Of a DNA stretch of 64,000 nucleotides, positions 49,701 through 58,700 are shown piece after piece. Positions within the stretch are counted from its first letter, which is position 1. Each line of letters starts with the position of its first letter. The notes below the pieces were generated by a model. The model saw only the letters and a program-made list of their open reading frames with translations. It had not been told where the DNA came from and did not search any database. Source of the stretch: Staphylococcus sp. ACRSN. Lineage in GTDB: Bacteria > Bacillota > Bacilli > Staphylococcales > Staphylococcaceae. The translations under genes were made by a program, and so were the position numbers. The stretch spans positions 248,001 through 312,000 of the forward strand of contig NZ_JAKRNS010000001.1 in assembly GCF_022346615.1 (NCBI RefSeq). Reading direction: 5' to 3'.

Positions 49701-52700
49701 TTATGAAGATGTCTTAAATGTTGAGCAAGTGAGTATTACGGATAACTTCTTTGAAATTGGCGGACATTCTCTAAGAGCTATTGGTATTATTAATCAAATC
49801 GAAAGTCGAATCGGAACGCGTTTACCGCTGAAGATTATCTTTGAAAGTCCAACAATAGTTCAATTAGCAAAATCAGTTGAACAATATGCAACTGATAGTA
49901 GTACACAAAGTATTCCGAAGGCGACGCAACAAGCATTTTATCTTACATCATCACCGCAGAAACGACTTTATGTATTAAATGAAATGGTGGATGGTCAAAC
50001 AGCTTATAATATGCCAAGCATGTTAGAAATTAAAGGTGAAGTTGATGTGGAACGTGTGCAACAGGCATTCCAAACTATTGTCAATCGACATGAGGCATTG
50101 AGAACGCATTTTGAAACTAAAGATGGAGAACCTGTGCAAATTGTTAATGATTCTGCAACAGTAGTTGTTGATTACAACCAGTCCAACATAGATGATTATG
50201 AAACAATATTGAGTGATTTTATTCGACCATTTGATTTGAGTAAAGCACCATTACTGAGAGTGAGTATCGTTGAGTTAGCAGAACAACATTATATTTTACT
50301 CTTTGATATGCATCATATCGTTTCAGATGGCTTCTCAGTTAATTTAATTATTAAAGAGTTCACGGCAATATATCATAATCAATCATTAGCACCATTAGAT
50401 ATTCAATATAAAGATTACAGTGAGTGGATGCGTGAACGTAATTTAAGTGGCCAACGTGAGTTCTGGTTAGATCAGTTTAAAGATGAAGCGCCGGTATTAG
50501 ATTTACCATACGATCATTCAAGACCAAATCAACAAAGCTTTACCGGTAAGACTTTAACGGTAGACATGCCTGATACAGTTAAACAGGATATTCAACGATT
50601 AACACAAGAAACAGGAAGCACGGACTATATGGTGCTATTGTCTTCATTTATGGTATTGTTGCATAAATATAGTCGTCAAGAAGATATCGTTATAGGTAGC
50701 CCGATATCAGGACGTACACATAGAGATACTGAAAACATGATTGGTATGTTTGTAAATACGTTGCCAATGCGTGCATATCCTGAGAGCAAGAAATCATTTG
50801 CCCAATTATTATCAGAAGTGAAAACACAGGCTTTGAGTGCATTTGATAACCAAGAATATCCATTGGAAGCACTTGTTGATGAAATTGTTGAGACACGTGA
50901 TTTAACGCGTAATCCTCTATTTGATGTGTTATTTACATTACAAAATAACGAAAAAGATAGCTTAGCAATAGAAGATTGGTCTGTTGAGCAAAAAGAAGCG
51001 GCATACACGAATGCTAAGTTTGATTTAAGTATGACGATTCATGAAAATAATGGTTATCAAGTATCGTTGGAATATGCAGAAGAACTATTCGAAAGAGATA
51101 CGGTTGAACGTATGTTAAATCACTTTATTGAAGTGATTGCGAATGCAGCACAACAACCAGAACAACATATTAGCGATATTGATATTATTACTGAGTCAGA
51201 ACAAGATGTGATTTTGAATCAATTTAATGATACAGATTTATTATTAGATAATACTGTGACGCTTGTTGAACGATTCGAACAACATGCTGCACAATCTCCT
51301 GATAAAGTAGCTATTACATTTGAAGGTGAAACGATAACGTATAAAACGTTAAATGAACGCGCAAACCAAGTGGCATATCAATTACGTAATGAAGGTGTTA
51401 AACCAAATGACTTAGTTGGTATTATGTCTCAGCGACGTTTAGAAATGATGATTGGTATATACGGTATTTTAAAAGCAGGTGGTGCATATGTACCATTAGA
51501 TCCAAGTCATCCGCATGAGCGTACGAATTTTATTTTAGAAGATAGTAATCCACGAGCGTTGTTGACCGATGAAAACATAGACTACGGTATTAAATTTGAG
51601 AAAGAAATTATTAAATTAACGAATAATACATTCCTTGAAAGTCTACCAACGGATAACCTGCCACTCGTGATTGATGAAACGAACTTAATGTATATCATTT
51701 ATACTTCTGGTACTACAGGCAAGCCTAAAGGTGTAATGGTACCATATGGTAGCGTAATGAATCGTTTGAACTGGATGGTCGATTACTTCGAATTAGGTGC
51801 AACGGATAAAATATTATTCAAAACACCATTTACCTTTGACGTGTCTATATGGGAAGTCTTTGGTTGGGCAGTTATGGGTGGCGAAATTGTTATGCTACGC
51901 TCAGGAGAAGAGAGTAACCCAGAGAAGATTGCTTCCGTAATCGATGAGTATGATATTACGATGGCACACTTTGTTCCTTCAATGCTCAGCGTCTTTATAG
52001 ATTTCATTAAGACAACACAACGACAAGACAACATCGCTTCGCTAAACCATGTATTTACGAGTGGTGAGACATTGAAAGTCGATTATGTGAATCAATTTAA
52101 TGATTTAGTTGGCGGACCAAACCAAACATTGCTATACAACTTATATGGACCTACTGAAACAACGGTCGAGGTAACATATTACCCTGTATTTGCAGGCCAA
52201 ACTTATACTGAGGTTCCTATTGGTAGACCGATTGCCAATTCCCAAGGTTATGTTTTAAACGAAGATAATAACTTATTAGGTATTGGTGTGCCAGGAGAAT
52301 TGTGTATTGGTGGTGCCAATGTCACAAAAGGTTACTTGAATAGACCAGATTTAACAGCTGAGAAGTATGTTGATAATCCATTTGGTACCGGTAAAATGTA
52401 TCGCACAGGCGATTTAGTAAAATGGAGAAAAGATGGTCAATTAGAATATCTTGGCAGAATTGACGAACAAGTCAAGATACGTGGTTATCGTATTGAATTA
52501 GGTGAAATTGAAAGCTTGATTGCTCAAATCGATGAAGTAGCGGAAGTAGCTGTAGTTACTAAAGCGCCAAAAGGTAGCGAAGAAGCAATGATTGCAGCAT
52601 ATTTTGTTTCAGATCATGCTATAAATTTTGATTCTGTCAGAGCAGTTTTATCTAAGAAAGTACCTGAATATATGATTCCGACATATATGACGCAAATTGA

Positions 52701-55700
52701 CCAATTACCAGTTACGGCGAATGGTAAGTTAGATAAGAAAGGTCTTCCTGAAATTGAGCTTGAGACGAAAGTATATGTTGAGCCAAGGAATGAAATGGAA
52801 GCAACAATAGCTACGGTATTTGGCAATGTACTAAATATTGAAAACGTAAGTGCAACAGATAATTTCTTTGAAATTGGTGGGCATTCTCTGAGAGCTATCA
52901 GTGTAATTAATGAGCTTGAAAGTCGATTATCTGTACGCGTACCATTGAAAACAATTTTTGAAAACTCAACGGTAGCACAGTTAGCGAGCGCGATTGAAAA
53001 TGAGTCAACAGCATCAACAAACCAAGAAATTCCATTAGCTGAAACTCGATCACATTACTTGGCATCATCACCACAGAAACGTTTATATGTATTAAACGAA
53101 ATGATGGATGGTCAGACATCTTATAATATGCCAAGTATGTTAGAAATTAGAGGCAGTGTTGATGTGGCACGTGTACAAAATGCATTCCAAAAACTAGTAA
53201 ATCGTCATGAAGCATTACGTACACATTTCGATACGATTGATGGTGAACCAGTACAAATTATTGAAGATAAAGTACAAATCAATGTGGACTATGAAGTTGC
53301 GTATACTGAAGATTACGAACCATTGTTAAATGCCTTTATCAGACCATTTAATTTAGCCAACGCACCTTTATTAAGGGTTAAAGTGGTCAAATGTGCAGAA
53401 CAGCGTTATGTACTATTATTCGATATGCATCATATTATTTCTGACGGTTTCTCTATAAATCTTATTATTAAAGAATTTACAGAGCTATATCATAATCAAG
53501 CATTAGAATCATTAAAAGTACAATATAAAGATTACAGTGAATGGATGCATACACGTGATTTAAATGAACAACGTGAATTCTGGTTGTCACAGTTTAGTGA
53601 TGAAGCACCAGTGCTTGATTTACCTTATGATTATTCACGTACAAATCACCAAAGCTATACAGGTGAAACAGTTAGCGTGTCTATTTCTGAAACAACAAGA
53701 ACTGCAATTCAACAACTAGCACAAGAGACGGGCAGTACTGATTATATGATCTTGTTGTCATCATTCATGGTGCTATTACACAAATATAGCCGACAAGAAG
53801 ATATCGTTGTAGGTAGTCCGATATCTGGTCGTACGCATAAAGAAACAGAGCAAATGTTAGGTATGTTTGTTAATACGCTAGCAATTCGTGCATATCCAGA
53901 ACGTGAGAAGTCATTTAAACAATTGCTTGCTGAAGTGAAAGACACATCCCTTCAAGCATTTGATCATCAAGAATATCCATTAGAAGAACTAGTAGATGAA
54001 ATTGTTGAGACACGTGATTTAACACGTAATCCATTATTTGATGTATTATTTACATTACAAAATAATGAAAAAGAAAGTTTGCAAATCGATGATTGGTCAG
54101 TTGAACAAAAAGAGCCATCGACTACGAATGCCAAATTTGATTTAAGCATGACAATCTTTGATGACCAAGGCTATAGCATTGCACTTGAATTTGCACAAGA
54201 ACTCTTCAATCGTGAAACTGTTGAACGTATGTTGGCACATTATGTTGAAATTTTAGAGCATAGTGTTCAACAACCTGAACAGAAAATTAGTCATTTAGAA
54301 ATGATTACACAGGAAGAAAAAGATATTATCTTCAATGAATTCAATGATACAGCCGTGCCATTTAATAATACGAAAACATTTGTGGAACGCTTTGAAACTC
54401 AAGTGGCTAAAACGCCAAAACAAACTGCTATCACATATGAAGGTGTAAGTTTGACTTATCAAGCGTTGAATGCGAAAGCGAATCAATTAGCGAACTATTT
54501 ACGTGTTGAAGGTGTAGTACCTAATTCACCGGTAGGTCTAATGACAAATCGTAGTTTAGAAATGATGATTGGAATATACGGTATCTTGAAAGCTGGAGGT
54601 GCATATGTACCGATTGATCCTAACTATCCAAGTGATCGTATTAACTATATCTTAGGGGATAGTCAGCCAAGTGTATTGTTAACGGATCAGTCATTAGATG
54701 CGTCTATTGAGTTTGATAATAAGGTAGTTGATCTGACTGATGACGCGATGGTTACAACGCAAGCTACAGATAATTTAGAACCTGTAACAACAGTCGATGA
54801 CTTGATGTACATCATCTATACGTCTGGTACAACAGGTAAACCTAAAGGTGTTATGGTTCCTTATAAAGGTGTTATGAACCGTCTAAATTGGATGATTGAT
54901 AAATATCATATCAGCAGTGATGATACGATTTTATTTAAGACACCATTCACATTTGATGTGTCAGTATGGGAAATCTTTGGATTTGCTATGATAGGTGGTC
55001 AAGCAGTTCTGTTACCATCTGGAGAAGAGAGTAACCCAGAAAAAATCACTGATTTATTAGAACAACATCAAGTTTCAATGGTACACTTTGTTCCATCTAT
55101 GTTAGGTGTATTTATTGATTTTATAAAATCAACAAATAAAGTAGACAACATTTCAACTGTTAATTATGTGTTGGCAAGTGGTGAAGCGTTGAAGCCAGAA
55201 CAAGTGAACCAATTCAATACAGTTATTGGTAAACAGAATGACTCGTTGCTCATCGATTTATATGGACCGACAGAAGCTTCTATAGAAGTTATCTATTATC
55301 CATGTACTGCAGATCAAACTTATGACACGATTCCTATTGGTAAGCCAATTGCCAATATCCAAGCTTATATTATGAACGAAGATAATAACTTAATGGGTAT
55401 TGGGGTTCCGGGAGAACTTTGTATCGGTGGTGTCGGTGTTACGAAAGGTTATCTCAACAGACCGGATTTAACAGCAGAGAAATTTATCGACAATCCATTT
55501 GGTGATGGTAAATTATACCGTACAGGAGATTTAGCAAAATGGAGCGCAAATGGTAATGTAGAATATCTTGGTCGTATAGATGAACAAGTTAAAATTCGTG
55601 GTTATCGTATTGAATTGGGTGAAATTGAAAGCTTATTAGGCCAAATTGATTATATTTCAGATGTAGCTGTCATTGCTAAACCTATGGCTGGTGAAGAGCT

Positions 55701-58700
55701 TGCAATTTGTGCATATCTCGTATCTGATAAGGATATCGTCAATGAAGATGTCAAAGCTATTTTAAGCCAGAAATTACCTGACTACATGGTGCCATCGTAT
55801 ATGGCTCAAATTGAACAATTGCCAGTAACTTCAAATGGTAAATTAGATAAGAAAAAACTACCTGAAATTAAAGTTGAAAGTAAAGCTTATGTTGCGCCAA
55901 CAAATGAAACTGAATCAATGCTCGCGACAATTTATGAAACGAATCTTAATATCGAAAAAGTAAGTATTCATGATAACTTCTTTGAAATTGGAGGTCATTC
56001 GTTAAAAGCTATCGGTATTATTAATAAGATAGAGGCTTCAAATGGTGTGCGTTTACCGTTGAAGGCTATGTTCGAAAATCCAACAATAGCTCAATTAGCG
56101 AAGATTGTTGATGAACATGCTAACGAAACAACTGCACAACATATACCAGAGGCAGAAACAAAAGCTTATTATGCAACATCTTCACCACAAAAACGACTAT
56201 ATGTCTTAAATGAAATGGTGAAAGGTCAAACAGCATATAATATGCCAAGCATGCTAGAAATTCAAGGTGAAGTAGATCCAAAACGTGTACAAAACGTGTT
56301 CCAAACATTAATTGAACGTCATGAAACATTACGTACGCACTTTGAGACAATTGATGGTGAACCAGTACAAATTGTTAATGATTCAGCTGAAATCAATATT
56401 GAATATGCTGAGATTTCTACAGATAATTATGAGACGTTGCTAGATGATTTCGTGCAACCATTTGACTTGAGTCAAGCGCCATTGTTAAAAGTCAAAATTG
56501 TTAAAGTGGCTGAGTCACGTTATGTACTACTATTCGATATCCATCACGTGATTTCAGATGGTTTCTCAATCAATTTGATTATTAAGGAATTTACTGCTTT
56601 ATATCATGATCAAACATTAGAAGAATTAAAAGTGCAATATAAAGATTATAGTGAATGGATGAGTACACGTGACTTAAGTGATCAACGTGAATTCTGGTTA
56701 TCTCAATTTAAAGAAGAGGCACCAGTATTAGACTTGCCATACGATTTCACTAGACCAAAATCACAAAGCTTTACAGGTAAGACGGTTAGCGCTCAAATTC
56801 CAGCAGAAACAAGACATGCAATCAGTCGTTTAACACAAAAAACAGGATGTACTGACTTCATGATTCTTCTATCTTCATTTATGGTGTTATTGCATAAATA
56901 CAGCAGACAAGAGGATGTTGTCGTGGGAAGTTCGATTGCTGGGCGTACGCATCAAGATACAGAGAATATTGTCGGTATGTTTGTAAATACATTACCGATG
57001 CGTGCATATCCTGAAAGCAATAAATCGTTTAATCAATTACTCAATGAAGTGAAAGATGTTTCGTTGAAAGCATATGATCACCAAGAATATCCACTGGAAG
57101 AATTGGTAGATGAAATTGTTGAAAAACGTGACTTAACAAGAAACCCATTATTTGATGTGTTATTCACATTGCAAAATAATGAAAAAGAAAGTCTAGATAT
57201 TGAAGATTGGATTGTTGAACCTAAAGAAGCAACAAACATCAACGCTAAGTTCGACTTAAACATGATGATTGAAGATGATGGTGACTATAAAGTATCTATT
57301 GAATATGGTGCAGAATTATTCGAACATCAAACGGTTGAACGTATGTTAGCGCATTATGTCGAATTGTTGGCTAATGTAGTACAACAACCAGAAAATCAAA
57401 TAGGCGAAATTAACATTGCAACGTCTGAAGAGAGAACGCAAATATTAGGTGAATTTAACAATACACGTGAAGCATTAGATAATAGACGTATATTTATGGA
57501 TCATTTCGAAGCTCAAGTAGAACAAACACCTGACCGTACTGCGATTGTTTATGAAGGGGAAAGTCTGACTTATCAACAATTGAATGACAGAGCAAATCAA
57601 CTTGCTTATAAATTACGCGGTGAAGGTGTAAAACCGAACATGGTAGTTGGCATGCTGACACAACGTAGTTTAGAAATGATGATCGGTATTTACGGTATCT
57701 TAAAAGCAGGTGGAGCCTATGTTCCAATTGACCCGAACAATCCGGTGGATCGTATTAACTATATGCTAAACGATAGCCAACCTAAAATCCTATTGACGGA
57801 TGCAACGTTAGACGAACAGATTGAGTATGATGGTAACATTATTAACTTAACTGATAAGGCTGGATTAGCCCATCTTCCAACAGAGAATTTACCAAGTGTC
57901 GTTAGTGCCGATGATTTAATGTACATTATTTATACATCTGGTACTACAGGTAATCCAAAAGGGGTTATCGTATCATATGAAGGTGTAATGAACCGTATTA
58001 ATTGGATGATTAAAGATTTCAATATTAATAGTGAAGATAAAGTATTATTCAAAACACTGTACACATTTGATGTATCTGTATGGGAAATCTTTGGATTTGC
58101 TATGGTAGGTGCACAACTAGTGTTATTACCATCTGGTGAGGAAGGTAATCCTGATAAGCTTGCTTCAATCATTCAAGAAAATGATATTACGATGGTTCAC
58201 TTTGTACCTTCGATGTTAGGCGTATTTATTGATTACATTAAATCAACAAATAGAATGGATGATATTGCGTCGATTAACTATATTCCATCTAGTGGTGAGG
58301 CATTGAAACCAGAACAAGTAAATCGATTTAATGATTTACTTGGTAGACCGAATAACTCATTATTGATCGACTTATATGGACCAACAGAAGCATCAATTGA
58401 AGTCGTTTGTAATCCGCTATATCCAAGTGAAACATACGATATTATTCCAATTGGTAGACCGATTTCAAATGTTCAAATTTACATTTTGAATGAGAAGAAT
58501 AATCTAATGGGAATTGGTGTTCCAGGAGAACTATGTATCGGTGGAATCGCGGTTACGCACGGATATCTAAACCGTCCTGGATTGACTGAACAACAATTTA
58601 TCGATAATCCATTCGGAGAAGGTAAGTTATATCGTTCAGGTGATTTAGCAAAATGGAGATCAGATGGTGAGCTTGAATATATTGGGCGTATCGATGAGCA

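Noticed and set aside
50676..51008. 110-codon minus-strand open frame inside the NRPS gene
   Set aside because: Antisense shadow of a conserved condensation domain; similar shadows recur in other modules.
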